NCBI GenBank assembly: GCA_035528475.1
Contig: DATKYO010000115.1
Span: 1 to 64,000 of the forward strand
DNA from: SD8 sp035528475
Lineage (GTDB): Archaea; Halobacteriota; Methanomicrobia; Methanomicrobiales; Methanospirillaceae
Direction of reading: 5' to 3'
DNA length: 64,000 bases
In this document: positions 51,789-61,244 of the stretch, one piece after another
Position numbering within the stretch: position 1 is the first letter of the stretch
Layout of the letters: each line of letters starts with the position of its first letter
Notes under the pieces: generated by a model
Seen by the model: only the letters and a program-made list of their open reading frames with translations
Told to the model about the DNA's origin: nothing
Databases searched by the model: none
Position numbers and translations under genes: made by a program

Positions 51789-52459
51789 GTTACCCTCCCG
51801 TCTTCCAGCGTTATAGTCCGACTGGCAAAGCTGGCGATTGCCGGGTCATGGGTCACCATGATGACGGTCATCCCTTTCCTGTTCAGTCCGGCGATGATGT
51901 CCATAATCTGGTGACCTGTTTTCGAATCCAGGTTTCCAGTTGGCTCATCGCAGAGGAGGATTTTGGGATTATTGACCAGGGCCCGGGCAATGCTTACCCG
52001 CTGCTGCTGTCCTCCTGAAAGTTCAGGGGGCTTGTGCAGGGCAAAATCAGAATCTATGCCCACCATGGACAGGAAATTGCTCACCCGTCCGCTATCATCT
52101 TGATTCCGATGCTTCAGGATATAGGGATATTCCACATTTTCATATGCAGTAAGAAGGGGGATGAGATTGAATTTCTGAAAGATATAGCCGATTTTATTCA
52201 GCCGCAAATTTGTCAGTTCGCGGTCATCCATCTCCCCGATATTTCTTCCTGCAATGAAAACATTCCCGGATGTAGGCACATCAAGGCTTCCGACCTGGTT
52301 GAGAAGTGTGGATTTTCCTGATCCCGATGGACCCATGATAGCCACGAACTCGCCTTCATCAATGGTCAGGGAGACCCGGTCAAGTGCGATTACATCCCCT
52401 GCTGGAAGAGGGTATACTTTCGTGACATTCTCAAACTCGATCACCGGTGCGCTGCTCAT
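51785..52459 (-). CDS. MacB/LolD-type ABC transporter ATP-binding subunit
   Basis: A 224-residue ATPase with Walker A GPSGSGKSTLLNQVG, the Q-loop FQKFNLIPLL, signature LSGGQQQRVSIARAL, Walker B ILLCDEPTGNLD, and the H-loop VTHDPAI. It is the middle gene of a three-gene unit with the secreted CARDB-type protein and the permease; overlaps with the permease gene by ATGA. Confidence 0.94.
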   Translation of the reverse strand: MSSAPVIEFENVTKVYPLPAGDVIALDRVSLTIDEGEFVAIMGPSGSGKSTLLNQVGSLDVPTSGNVFIAGRNIGEMDDRELTNLRLNKIGYIFQKFNLIPLLTAYENVEYPYILKHRNQDDSGRVSNFLSMVGIDSDFALHKPPELSGGQQQRVSIARALVNNPKILLCDEPTGNLDSKTGHQIMDIIAGLNRKGMTVIMVTHDPAIASFASRTITLEDGRVT

Positions 52460-52475
52460 ATTATTCAGCCCCGGC

Positions 52476-53738
52476 TTATTTCCCGGACCGGTCTTTTAAA
52501 TGGTCGCGAAGTTTTCCGAACATTCCTTTTCTCCACGCAATGAGCGCGCCGACTGCTATAATGATCGCAAGGGCAATTTCTATGACTGGAATGTTACCTA
52601 ATCCGCTACCGAAGGAACCGAACATTCCTCTTGGTCTGTTGCCTGATGAAGGGACACTCTGCCCTGCCGGCATCTGCGATGCCTGTCCGGTTGCCCTGGC
52701 AGATATCTGGAATGTTTCCTCGAATATTTTCCCGTCTTCATCCCTGTATTCAATCAGGAGCGGTATAGTGGATGTTCCCTGCACGGTGCAGGTGACCTCA
52801 AAACTTGAAAAGTCGTCCGGCTCCAGGGCACCGATGACATAGACAGGATTCGGGTCGACCGGGCGTGCCGGCTCCCCTACGGTAACCATTACCGATTTTG
52901 CATCTTCAAGACCGGCATTGGTGACATCCCCGCTGATGGTCACGCCGGATATTCCCTGCATGACCTCAACGTTATTCACCACAAGTTCGGCGGCCACCTT
53001 GCGGTCGCCGATTGTTACGGGCAGGGTTAATGTGCTGTGATGCTGGTTTGCGCCGTTCCGGTATGATATATCGAAGAACAGCGTTGTGGGCTGGTCTGCA
53101 GTTACCTCAAATGTCACCATCTTTTCCTGATCGGGTCCAAGGGTGCCAACAAAAATGCCGCTTTGAGTTGTCCGGATTCCATCTCCACTCGGTGTTACGG
53201 TGACGCTGTTGATGACACTCTCCCTCGGATTGCTGACAGAAAGCATGATTTCATCATCCGTATCGGGAGAGAACGAATCAGGGGCATCCATCACAGTTAC
53301 TATGATGGGCGTATCGTCCACCTTGATGGGAAGTGGATACCGCAAGCTGCCGGCATCGGTGAAGTCCAGATAGAACATGGGAAAATATATTCCGTCCGGG
53401 ACATCAGCCTGGATATGGAAGGTAAATTCCATGGAATTGCCTGGCCCCAGTGATCCTACGGAATCATATGTCTGGTAATTGATCACTTTGAGGTCAGGGG
53501 AGAGTATCTCTGCCCTGCTGATAGAGACCGAATCGGAACCGCTGTTTGTTATGCTAATTTTGACGGTCCCGGTATCATCCTGCATGAAAACTTCGGGAAC
53601 AATCTCGATTTTGGTTACCGCCACATTGGCTGCGGTAGTTTCACTACTGCCTGCTGCAAGTGCCGCGGTCATGGTACATGACATTGCGATAAGAAGGAAT
53701 ACCGCAATTCGTTGAAAACTGATTTTATTTGCGAACAT
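52476..53738 (-). CDS. Secreted, membrane-anchored CARDB/COG1361-type protein of an ABC exporter operon
   Basis: A 420-residue protein with a signal peptide (AVFLLIAMSCTMTAALAAG), three or four immunoglobulin-like CARDB units (GTVKISITNSGSDSVSISRA; EIMLSVSNPRESVINSVTV; VTISGDVTNAGLEDAKSV), a Pro/Ser/Gly linker and a C-terminal helix (VIEIALAIIIAVGALIAW) with a basic tail. It would project outside the cell and probably serves as substrate receptor or scaffold for the ABC genes that follow 16 nt later. Its ribosome site is part of a 31-bp tandem duplication. Confidence 0.82.
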   Translation of the reverse strand: MFANKISFQRIAVFLLIAMSCTMTAALAAGSSETTAANVAVTKIEIVPEVFMQDDTGTVKISITNSGSDSVSISRAEILSPDLKVINYQTYDSVGSLGPGNSMEFTFHIQADVPDGIYFPMFYLDFTDAGSLRYPLPIKVDDTPIIVTVMDAPDSFSPDTDDEIMLSVSNPRESVINSVTVTPSGDGIRTTQSGIFVGTLGPDQEKMVTFEVTADQPTTLFFDISYRNGANQHHSTLTLPVTIGDRKVAAELVVNNVEVMQGISGVTISGDVTNAGLEDAKSVMVTVGEPARPVDPNPVYVIGALEPDDFSSFEVTCTVQGTSTIPLLIEYRDEDGKIFEETFQISARATGQASQMPAGQSVPSSGNRPRGMFGSFGSGLGNIPVIEIALAIIIAVGALIAWRKGMFGKLRDHLKDRSGK

Positions 53739-53798
53739 GATTAATTCCTGCCTATTTGCTATTTCTAATGATTAATTCCTGCCTGTTAGCCATTCCTA
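53737..53798. repeat. 31-bp tandem duplication over the translation start
   Basis: Two adjacent 31-bp units share their first 17 bases (ATGATTAATTCCTGCCT) and most of the rest. On the minus strand, the inner unit carries the AGGA ribosome site and the ATG of the CARDB-type gene. The outer unit keeps the site but has ATT instead of ATG. The remaining spacer to 54081 contains only G-rich and T-rich runs. Confidence 0.85.
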
Positions 53799-54081
53799 AT
53801 GATTGATGAATATCGTAAAAATAAAAATTTTAATCCCGTTAAGGGGAGGGAGGGGAGAAATGTAGGGGGGATCAGATTGGTATGAGAGATGCATTTTCCT
53901 GGGCTATGGCATAGCAAATTCTGCCTGCCCGGGAGGCCAGGGTACACCCGCCCTCCCCTCACTATTTTTTCCTCATTTTTGCGAGGGGTTCTGGTTTTCG
54001 TCATCCGATTTTTTTATGAATTTGGTTGTACTTAACAAGGATTCTCCCGGAAGTGAGAAATCAAGATGGAATGTCCTGCCT

Positions 54082-54594
54082 TCAAAAGACCAGACCAGAT
54101 CTCATACACTGACCGCCTCTCGCAGGCCTCTCTCCTGCAGGCGGTATGGGGAGCTCGTCCCTGTGCTCTTCCATGAACTGCTGCATCAGGGTCCGGGCGG
54201 TCTCCATGTCACCGCTCTCTATCGCTGTCCTGACTTCGCTCATGTCGTAGCCCTGCTCCTCAAGATTATCGAAGAGACCAGACATCCGCTCACCATTCCC
54301 TGCACGATCACCGGCAGGCGGTATGGGGAGCTCGTCCCTGTGCTCTTCCATAAACTGCTTCACCAGGGTCCGGGCAGCTTTCTCATCACCGCTCTCTATC
54401 GCTGCCCTGACTTCGCTCATGTCATAGCCTTGCTCCTCAAGATTATCGAGGAGACCGGACATTTTGCCACCCTTCTCTCCTGCACACTGTGCAGGATTCC
54501 TGGTCATAGCAGGCATCGCATTCACAGGGATTACCATTAAAATCAGGAATCCCAGTATTGCCGACACTACAACGACTTTTCCGATATTTTTCAT
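54082..54594 (-). CDS. Secreted protein with two 59-residue tandem repeats
   Basis: A 170-residue exported protein. Signal peptide: MKNIGKVVVVSAILGFLIL with cleavage near VNA. Two nearly identical helical repeats begin MSGLLDNLEEQGYDMSEV and MSGLFDNLEEQGYDMSEV, each ending in EEHRDELPIPPAG. The helices are acidic, with a Pro-rich linker. The pattern resembles small periplasmic helical hairpin proteins, but I recognise no family. The start is set by AGGTG 6 nt before ATG 54594. The repeats are also conserved in DNA with a 177-nt period. Confidence 0.75.
   Translation of the reverse strand: MKNIGKVVVVSAILGFLILMVIPVNAMPAMTRNPAQCAGEKGGKMSGLLDNLEEQGYDMSEVRAAIESGDEKAARTLVKQFMEEHRDELPIPPAGDRAGNGERMSGLFDNLEEQGYDMSEVRTAIESGDMETARTLMQQFMEEHRDELPIPPAGERPARGGQCMRSGLVF
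54141..54480. repeat. 177-bp tandem repeat inside the secreted helical protein gene
   Basis: Unit one starts at 54141 and unit two at 54318 (both at GCGGTATGGG). DNA identity is high, including third codon positions, which points to a recent duplication. Confidence 0.85.
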
Positions 54595-54812
54595 ATATAT
54601 CACCTTGGGGTTGTATGCTTTTTCTGTCGGTAGATTTCCGACGTATAGTATGTTTTACATTATGGCATATATAGTTTACTTATAGTTGGGATATTTCGAC
54701 AATAGGTGGATAATATTAGACATAAATGGATTGATAATAAAAATTTTAACCGTTATTGGGGAAAAATGGAAGTAATTTGTAACATTTGGAGAGTTCTTAT
54801 TCGCATTCGTTA

Positions 54813-55004
54813 TTATTCATGAATAAAGACGTCCTCAAGAGTTACACCAAAGTACCGGGCAATCCTGAAGGCAAGGTCCAGGGAAGGATCATATTTTCCT
54901 TTTTCTATTGCCAGAATGGTCTGCCGTGTAACGCCAAGCTCATTGGCCAATGCTTCCTGTGTGAGGTCGTGCATGGCACGGAAAACCTTGATCTTATTCT
55001 TCAT
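54813..55004 (-). CDS. Small Xre-type HTH regulator
   Basis: A 63-residue DNA-binding protein: MKNKIKVFRAMHDLTQEAL, recognition helix GVTRQTILAIEKGKYDPSL, and FGVTLEDVFIHE. This is the YozG-type stand-alone helix-turn-helix commonly paired with a DUF2178-like membrane protein. The start overlaps the upstream membrane-protein gene by 11 nt, so both are made together. It likely controls its own operon. Confidence 0.9.
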   Translation of the reverse strand: MKNKIKVFRAMHDLTQEALANELGVTRQTILAIEKGKYDPSLDLAFRIARYFGVTLEDVFIHE

Positions 55005-55521
55005 CAGAGTCCCAGTCCCCATATTTTCGGGCATAATAGATCCTGAACCCGATGTATAGGAACATCATGCAGCAGAGCAGGATCATCTGGAGTAACCCGA
55101 AATATCCCAGATGCGGCCCATCAGGAGAGAGATCGGGAGAAATGTTCCGGGGCATATCAGGAGGCATGTTTCGGGGCAGTTCACGCGGGAAGTCAGAGGG
55201 CGTAATATTTCCGAACTCTCCCCACCTGGGAATATGTAAGGGTATACTGAACCCCAGGACCACCCCTCCCAGGCTCACAGCAAAAAAAATCACCCAGAAG
55301 ACCTCCAGAGTCCGGAAACCTGCCTTCTGGTTGATGAGGACGGATCGCTCATCCTCCTTTCTGTCAGTGACTGATCTTCTTGCCATATAGATCAGGACGA
55401 TTCCTGCGATGAACGCACCTGTGATCAGGAATGGCATAGCCAGTTCAACCGATAGCCAGAATATTCCTACTTCGATCAGGCCTACGATGCCTGTGAGGAT
55501 GAGGAATGTATTTTGTTTCAT
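54994..55521 (-). CDS. DUF2178-like membrane protein
   Basis: A 175-residue protein with four membrane helices: two at the N-terminus (about 3-50), a charged cytoplasmic DRKEDERSVLINQKAGF, a helix near 75-95, and a last helix before a DWDSDEE tail. Between helices 3 and 4 is a Pro-rich extracellular insert of repeated PRxMPPDMPRN-like steps. The family accompanies Xre regulators in many prokaryotes. Function unknown. Confidence 0.78.
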   Translation of the reverse strand: MKQNTFLILTGIVGLIEVGIFWLSVELAMPFLITGAFIAGIVLIYMARRSVTDRKEDERSVLINQKAGFRTLEVFWVIFFAVSLGGVVLGFSIPLHIPRWGEFGNITPSDFPRELPRNMPPDMPRNISPDLSPDGPHLGYFGLLQMILLCCMMFLYIGFRIYYARKYGDWDSDEE

Positions 55522-55609
55522 ATCCAATCGTTGTATAGTATATATGACATTTAGTAATAAAATTTTAACTTTTCATCATAGGCAATTCACCGTGTGTTGA
55601 AAAATGAGT

Positions 55610-55807
55610 TCATGTCTCATATGCCAGCAGAATTTTTCCGGTCTCCTGCTCGACCTTCCGGACAGTCTCCATCTCTTCACCGGTAAGTCGGGCGATTTTC
55701 GGCACCTGCTTATATGCTATCAGGATCACTCCCACTTTTTTTTCTAATGCCTGAATTTCCGCAAGAGGCGCTGCAGAGAGATTGGCGGGTGCGGGACAGA
55801 TAATCAT
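55610..55807 (-). CDS. Small conserved-looking protein, 65 residues
   Basis: ATG at 55807 is preceded by a strong GGAGGTG about 8 nt upstream. The product (MIICPAPANLSAAPLAEIQ; later LTGEEMETVRKVEQETGKIL) is mixed helix, soluble, with no cysteine cluster beyond Cys4. I do not recognise it. The ribosome site and regular codon use are the support. Confidence 0.58.
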   Translation of the reverse strand: MIICPAPANLSAAPLAEIQALEKKVGVILIAYKQVPKIARLTGEEMETVRKVEQETGKILLAYET

Positions 55808-56017
55808 GGATTCTTCACCTCCATAACCCTGTTCTTATTCGCGGTATTTATTTCTATTATTCGATAAAATAGGGATAGTAATCATCATTTCAGCCCTTGT
55901 GGGAAGTATATTCTTGAAAAATGCGAGACAGGTGAAGGACTCTACCTGAGTCGGTTCCTGAAAATGTTATTTATGCCGGATTTTCCGGGTCAGCAAGATC
56001 ATTCCAGCCATGTATGA

Positions 56018-56242
56018 TTAATCAAATACGATCCTGTAGAGAGCCTCCATTGCCTCACGGGCGGTCTTTTCGCTGTTCTCTTTTACCGGAAGGATGAACT
56101 CGGGATTTTCGGGCAGAGGTTGCCCGTCCTTTGCGGTCCTTTCCGGCAGATTGTAAACCACATCCTCGATCTGGATTATTCCCGGGGCGAGAATATAGGC
56201 CCTCAGGGGAGGCATTTTATATGGGAGCCAGGGATTTGTCAT
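56018..56242 (-). CDS. Small hypothetical protein, 74 residues
   Basis: The product MTNPWLPYKMPPLRAYILAP, followed by a helical charged C-terminus (KENSEKTAREAMEALYRIVFD), looks folded and lacks membrane segments. No ribosome site is obvious, so it could be leaderless. Unknown family. Confidence 0.5.
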   Translation of the reverse strand: MTNPWLPYKMPPLRAYILAPGIIQIEDVVYNLPERTAKDGQPLPENPEFILPVKENSEKTAREAMEALYRIVFD

Positions 56243-56525
56243 CAGTATTCACACACAAATCAAATCGCTCATTATGTAATATCTTTTATGGATAGACCTG
56301 TTGAGAAAAGTGTGACAATATGGACAGATATGTTTACTTGAAGTCGGGGATTCGCAAAAATTGGTATTTCTCCTTAATGCGCAAATTCGGCATCGCATCT
56401 GGCACAAATTCAGTACAGAACTATACTATATATCTTTTTTATAATATGGAAAATATTAACTTCGGGAAATCTTAATCATCAGGTGCTGTGAAAGGTATAC
56501 TCCTTAAGGTACCAGGGGGCGCAGA

Positions 56526-57428
56526 ATGGGGATTCTGAACGGTATTTTCCGTGTGCGTCGGGAGAACCCGGATCTGCATTGCGGGGAAGATCTCCTCTTT
56601 CAGGGCAGATATGAAGAGGCAATTCCATTTTTTGAAAATGTACTTGAAGACGAAGCAGAAAATATACATGCACTATCGGGAATTGCCCTTTGTCTGGAAC
56701 ATCTGGGAAGGTATGAAGATGCTATCAGGGCATATCACATCATAATAGCCATCGATTCGGAAAATTCCGATGCCAGGATGGGATTAGCAATCTGCCTTGA
56801 AAAGACAATACGATTTGAAGATGCTCTCCTGTGGTACCGGAAAGATCTCAAGCGCAGTCCTAAGGCTCCCGATATCCAGGCCGGAATCGGCCGCTGTCTT
56901 TCTGGACTGGAACAGTACCAGGAAGCAATTACATACTTTGACTCTGCTATCCGGGAGAACCCGGATTATCTGGATGCATGGAGCGGAAAAGGCAATACAC
57001 TTTTTCGGATGGGACGGTTTGAAGACGCCGCAAACTGCTATGAAAAAATCCTTGAGATCCATTACGAAAATGCCAAAACGTGGGGAGTGCTTGGTAAATG
57101 CCTGAGCCATCTGGGGCGGTTCGAACAAGCAATGACCTGTTTTGATAAAGCCACTGCACTGGATCCAGGGAATAGCAACGCCTGGTTTGAAAAAGGACTG
57201 TGCCTGGCAGGATGGCGGCGGAATGATGAGGCGATTCATGCATATGACCACGTTCTGGCCATCGACCCTGAATGTGGGGTTGCATATTACGAAAAGGGGT
57301 ATTGTCTGGAGATTCTGGGCAAGGAAGAGCCGGCGGGAGAGTGTTATGAAAAAGCACGATCATGTGGATATTTCGCTTTCCAGAGCAGGGTGCAATATCA
57401 ATATATCAACGGGTATTCGTTCTATTAG
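56526..57428 (+). CDS. TPR-repeat protein
   Basis: A 300-residue soluble protein consisting of about eight tetratricopeptide repeats from residue 20 to 285 (for example DAWSGKGNTLFRMGRFEDAA and NAWFEKGLCLAGWRRNDEAI). No signal peptide, unlike the exported TPR protein at 19.5-20.2 kb. It probably scaffolds protein complexes in the cytoplasm. Confidence 0.88.
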   Translation: MGILNGIFRVRRENPDLHCGEDLLFQGRYEEAIPFFENVLEDEAENIHALSGIALCLEHLGRYEDAIRAYHIIIAIDSENSDARMGLAICLEKTIRFEDALLWYRKDLKRSPKAPDIQAGIGRCLSGLEQYQEAITYFDSAIRENPDYLDAWSGKGNTLFRMGRFEDAANCYEKILEIHYENAKTWGVLGKCLSHLGRFEQAMTCFDKATALDPGNSNAWFEKGLCLAGWRRNDEAIHAYDHVLAIDPECGVAYYEKGYCLEILGKEEPAGECYEKARSCGYFAFQSRVQYQYINGYSFY

Positions 57429-57702
57429 AGAACCTCGCTGCGAGAAGCAACGGGTTGCCCGCAAAGGCTCCTTTTCGTCAGAAGGGCCTTGGGGATATCG
57501 CCTTTGAGGCAGTAAAACGATAAAGAATAGATATCGAAATAGCAATCAGACTCCTCCGTTGTCCATTTGCGCAGGATATGGCCTGGCCTGCCGGGATCGG
57601 CAGTGAAGTTCACGCAAAATATCTGACTATTTTAAAAAGCGTTGTGGCATCCTCAAATCGAAGGATGTATCATTTCATATCATAAAGAGATGCGAGAGAA
57701 GA

Positions 57703-58593
57703 ATGACCATACGTTCTTATATCGATCTCATGCGGCTTCATTTCTTTTTTGCCTGGCCACTCCTCTTCTGTTCCGGGTATCTTCTGGCCACAACGGTTTA
57801 TGGGAATTTTTCATGGCCGGACTTTGTCCGCGCTGCCCTGATTGGCTTTTTCGGATTTGAAGCAGGTTTCGTGCTCAATGACTATATCGACCGCGACTAT
57901 GACATAAGAGATATCGAATCCGGGCGCCTCACAAAATACTGGAGACTATTCGGCACCCGGCCTCTCACTGCCGGCGACATCACCCCCCGCGGAGCCCTTA
58001 CTCTCTTCATCATCCTCGTTGCAATCGCTACATTCCTGATATTCACGCTCCCTTCACCCAATTCCTTTTACGTCTTCCTTATCATGATCTACAGTTATTC
58101 GGTTGAAGCGTTTTATCAGGTAAAGAAGCGAACCCAGACACTTCCCATCGCCCAGCTAATCGGCCGGACCGACTTCGCCCTGTTTCCGGTTGCAGGCTAT
58201 CTCGCCATCGGAAGCCCGGATATGACGGCTCTTCTCTATTTCATGTTCTTTTACCCATTTGCGCTGGCGCATCTCGGGATTAATGATCTCATTGATGCGG
58301 CAAATGACCTGGCAAGGGGAATGAAAAGCGTCACCTCCCTATACGGACCTTCAGGAACCGTAATCTGGATTGGCGGATTTACTGCCCTCCATATATTCAT
58401 GGCACTGTTCTTCATGAGCCAACTGGGATGGATTGCCCGGGGAGGGATAATATTAGGCATTGCTCTCCTTCTCATAGCGAACCTGGCGATATCGAGGGAC
58501 CATACCCCGGATGCGGGGCTAAAAGTGCTCCCGCTCTTCCATGTGGCGATGATCGTGTATGCGGGATCGATAGGACTTGATGCAGTAATATGA
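57703..58593 (+). CDS. UbiA-family prenyltransferase
   Basis: A 296-residue membrane enzyme with eight to nine helices. Two Asp-rich metal-diphosphate motifs are present: NDYIDRDYD (residues 59-67) and NDLIDAANDLARG. The family transfers prenyl chains to aromatic or glycerol-phosphate acceptors. In archaea members make membrane lipids (digeranylgeranylglyceryl phosphate synthase) or respiratory and other prenylated cofactors. The second motif, followed by KSVTSLYG, differs from typical lipid synthases, so the acceptor is open. Confidence 0.9.
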   Translation: MTIRSYIDLMRLHFFFAWPLLFCSGYLLATTVYGNFSWPDFVRAALIGFFGFEAGFVLNDYIDRDYDIRDIESGRLTKYWRLFGTRPLTAGDITPRGALTLFIILVAIATFLIFTLPSPNSFYVFLIMIYSYSVEAFYQVKKRTQTLPIAQLIGRTDFALFPVAGYLAIGSPDMTALLYFMFFYPFALAHLGINDLIDAANDLARGMKSVTSLYGPSGTVIWIGGFTALHIFMALFFMSQLGWIARGGIILGIALLLIANLAISRDHTPDAGLKVLPLFHVAMIVYAGSIGLDAVI

Positions 58594-59276
58594 GTGTCAT
58601 CAGAGAACTGGAACCTGCCGGAATCGCACTACAGCATTCAATGGAGTCGCACAGATAAATATTCCATTTTACAGCCTAAATTTCATGATATCGTCGGTGG
58701 AAAGTATTTCCCGGCTATTGCATTCAGAAGTATCGAGAAGGTTCTCGAAAAACCAGTATTTATGATCACGGTTTTATATGGGAACAAAAGTTGTATGGCG
58801 GGGTAACCCTGGGTTTTATAAATGGGGAAACACTCAAAGGTGAAGTAGTTATCAACGCACTTACCTCGCTTCTGGCAAATGCCATGAAAAGAATTTATGC
58901 CACACAGGAATTGGAAGAGGGAAAGGAATGGTTCAGACAACTCTTTGAAAGCGCTCCGGATGCGATTTACCTCTATGATCTCAAAGGGAGATTCATAGAC
59001 GGAAACCTGGCGGCAGAAGAAATGATTGGCGGGGAAAAGGCGGGATTCATCGGTAAAAGTTTTCTGGACCTTGATATTCTTCATGCAAAAGATATCCCGA
59101 AAATTATTAAGGCCCTCGCTCAGAACAGGCTGGGATTCCCTGTTGGCCCTCTCACTCTGACGCTTAATTGCCTTGATAATAGACAGGTCCTGGCTGAAAT
59201 GAGGGCCATACCTATCGTTACACGAAACAAAACCGTCGTTCTCGGTATTGCCAGGGATATCGGAAACAGGAAATAA
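58594..59276 (+). pseudogene. Frameshifted GAF-PAS sensor remnant
   Basis: A GAF-type sensor segment is split between frames. About 58680-58806 reads GGKYFPAIAFRSIEKVLEKP in one frame and runs into a stop. From about 58775 another frame continues with KLYGGVTLGFINGETLKGE, helices, and then a PAS domain (WFRQLFESAPDAIYLYDLKG through VLGIARDIGNRK) to a stop at 59276. Sensor proteins of this type are several hundred residues long with further PAS or kinase parts. Neither end is complete. The spacer from 59277 to 59528 holds nothing that I can support. Confidence 0.6.
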
Positions 59277-59528
59277 GTATTGTTCTCTTATGCAATTGTT
59301 CGTTTTTATGCCCGGTTTTTTTGTCGAATCAAAGTTCCATATCCAAAGTCTACAGGATGATGGCTGGACAAGCTGCAAATATCTTTTATCTGACTGGAAG
59401 AGTTCAATCGCAGAATCTGATTTCATAACTCGCCAATTTCACCTTGAACATAAATATCCTGCACAAGGAGTTCTTATGGCAAATACATTTATACGCCCTG
59501 GTTCTTTTCCTTCCATTGGTGAAATGTC

Positions 59529-59921
59529 ATGAAATTCATCATTTGCGGAATCGCCATACTTCTTCTGTTACTTGCCGGGTGTACGACGACAACCGAACAA
59601 CCTGCCGGATATACGGACGTTACGCCGGCAGAGGCAAAACAGTTGATCGATGATAATCCCGACCTCGTTATTATCGATGTATCACCGCATTATGCCAACG
59701 GGCATCTGCCCGGTGCAGTGAGTTATTATCTTGGTGATGGATCGCTGGACCAGGCCATCCCTTCGCTGGATAAGAACGCGAAATACCTTATCTACTGCCA
59801 TGTGGACAGTGTATCAATCGCAGGATCGCAGAAACTGGTTGATGCAGGCTTTACGAATGTTTACCGGCTGGAAGGGAATTACCAGGCCTGGGTTGATGCC
59901 GGGTATCCTGTGGAGAAATGA
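59529..59921 (+). CDS. Rhodanese-domain lipoprotein
   Basis: A 130-residue exported protein. A lipobox LLLLAGC ends the signal peptide at Cys18. The rhodanese domain runs from about 28 to 128: DVTPAEAKQLIDDNPDLVII, DVSPHYANGHLPGAV, the active-site loop YCHVDSVSIAG with the persulfide cysteine, and RLEGNYQAWVDAGYPVEK. Likely sulfur transfer or thiol chemistry at the outer face of the membrane. Confidence 0.92.
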   Translation: MKFIICGIAILLLLLAGCTTTTEQPAGYTDVTPAEAKQLIDDNPDLVIIDVSPHYANGHLPGAVSYYLGDGSLDQAIPSLDKNAKYLIYCHVDSVSIAGSQKLVDAGFTNVYRLEGNYQAWVDAGYPVEK

Positions 59922-60006
59922 ACTCCATTTCTCTCCTATCCCTTCTCTTCTCCAATCACATTTGCTTATATAACCAGCACGGCTGCTTTGAAAGAAAAAG
60001 ATATGC

Positions 60007-60726
60007 CTATATCATGCCCGTGAGCGGCCCGTATACAATAAACACATAATACACGCCTGCTCCGATGAATACCACCGCTGCCCCGCCCTTCACCCAGCTT
60101 TCCACGTTCTGCACTGCCGACATCATCTTCGCGATCCTGTCCATAGCATGCACAATCAGGAAAGAGACCACAATTACCGGGAGACCGGTTGCCAGTGCAA
60201 AAACTGCAGGGACAACAATCACATCACCTGTCTTTAAAGCGATGGGGATGAGCATTCCAAAAAACAAGACTGCACTGAATGGGCAGAAAGCGAGAGCAAA
60301 GATAACTCCAAGAAGAAATGCCCCTATATATCCTCTCTCCGCCAGGATTTTCTCAATTTTTTGCAGCTTCCCCCTCGTTCCGGGGAGGGGAAGATCGATG
60401 ATACCGAGCATCACAATTCCCATGAGAATCAAAAAGGGGCCGAGCAGTTTTTCCCCGTAATCCTGGAGGAAGAAGGAAATTGCCTGGATATTCAATCCAC
60501 TGTATACGATAAGGGAAGCTATGGCAATATATGCCACCATCCTCCCCAGGCTGTACACCATTCCAACAAGCAGCGTATGACTGCTGTCTCCGATTTTACG
60601 CGATATATATGCAATGGCAGTAATATTGGTGGCGAGCGGGCATGGGGAAAATGCCATCACCAACCCGATGAAGAAGGCAGCGATGATCGGGATGCTGTTC
60701 GTCCCCAGCGCTTCCAAGGCACCCAT
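60007..60726 (-). CDS. ArsG/CcdA-like thiol-redox membrane permease
   Basis: A 239-residue protein with six helices and two Cys-Pro motifs, FSPCPLATN and LAFCPFSAVLFFG, the pattern of DsbD/CcdA-type transporters that move reducing power across the membrane. Pairing with an ArsF-like lipoprotein and an Acr3 operon matches the ArsG-type permeases proposed to expel aromatic arsenicals. Reductant export to the ArsF-like partner is an alternative reading. It is the last gene of the operon. Confidence 0.8.
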   Translation of the reverse strand: MGALEALGTNSIPIIAAFFIGLVMAFSPCPLATNITAIAYISRKIGDSSHTLLVGMVYSLGRMVAYIAIASLIVYSGLNIQAISFFLQDYGEKLLGPFLILMGIVMLGIIDLPLPGTRGKLQKIEKILAERGYIGAFLLGVIFALAFCPFSAVLFFGMLIPIALKTGDVIVVPAVFALATGLPVIVVSFLIVHAMDRIAKMMSAVQNVESWVKGGAAVVFIGAGVYYVFIVYGPLTGMI

Positions 60727-60734
60727 GAAGTCTA

Positions 60735-61214
60735 TCAGGAATAATCCCCCGCAAGCCGCTTCTCTATCAGTTCTTTCAGATAAGCCATGTATTCATCCTT
60801 ATTTCCGATTTTGTACCACACCGCATTATTTTCCTCTTTATGGAATCCCTCGCCATCATACACCCCAATCCAGAGGGAAGAGCCGGTCGGCTCGTACCGC
60901 TCCACCAGTAATCGATTCTCCGGGAGGTCAAAATTTATGTGGGCAAAGACAATTTTTCCCGACTCATTCTCAGACGAAAAATACGTATTCACTGTTTCTT
61001 CCGCATATGCACCAAGAGTTATGCAGGAATAACATTGCCGGGTCGCATGGAAATGGTATATCTCCACTTTTTCCACAGAGCTGTTTGATGTGGGGGGGGA
61101 ATTTATTCCTGCATCCATACTATTTTCAGTCTGGCCTGAGCAACCGCAGGCAAGCACTGTAAATCCGAGGAGAAGCAATACAAGTGGGGTCAGTAATAGC
61201 GCCTTTTTATTCAT
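60735..61214 (-). CDS. ArsF-like exported thiol protein
   Basis: A 159-residue exported protein, starting with a hydrophobic signal segment and a lipobox-like VLACGC near residue 24. The mature fold is thioredoxin-like with VEIYHFHATRQCYSCITLG, the CxxC that characterises the ArsF family. It is encoded 8 nt before the ArsG-like permease, so the two probably work as a pair on arsenicals or thiols outside the membrane. The start at 61214 (MNKKALLL) is chosen for its signal peptide. Confidence 0.82.
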   Translation of the reverse strand: MNKKALLLTPLVLLLLGFTVLACGCSGQTENSMDAGINSPPTSNSSVEKVEIYHFHATRQCYSCITLGAYAEETVNTYFSSENESGKIVFAHINFDLPENRLLVERYEPTGSSLWIGVYDGEGFHKEENNAVWYKIGNKDEYMAYLKELIEKRLAGDYS

Positions 61215-61244
61215 TTTTACTCCATTGTGCATTCTTTTAATTTT

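Noticed and set aside
57425..57613. 62-codon minus-strand frame with GTG start after the TPR gene
   Set aside because: There is no ribosome site and no recognisable family, and it partly overlaps the TPR gene end. Composition alone was not enough.
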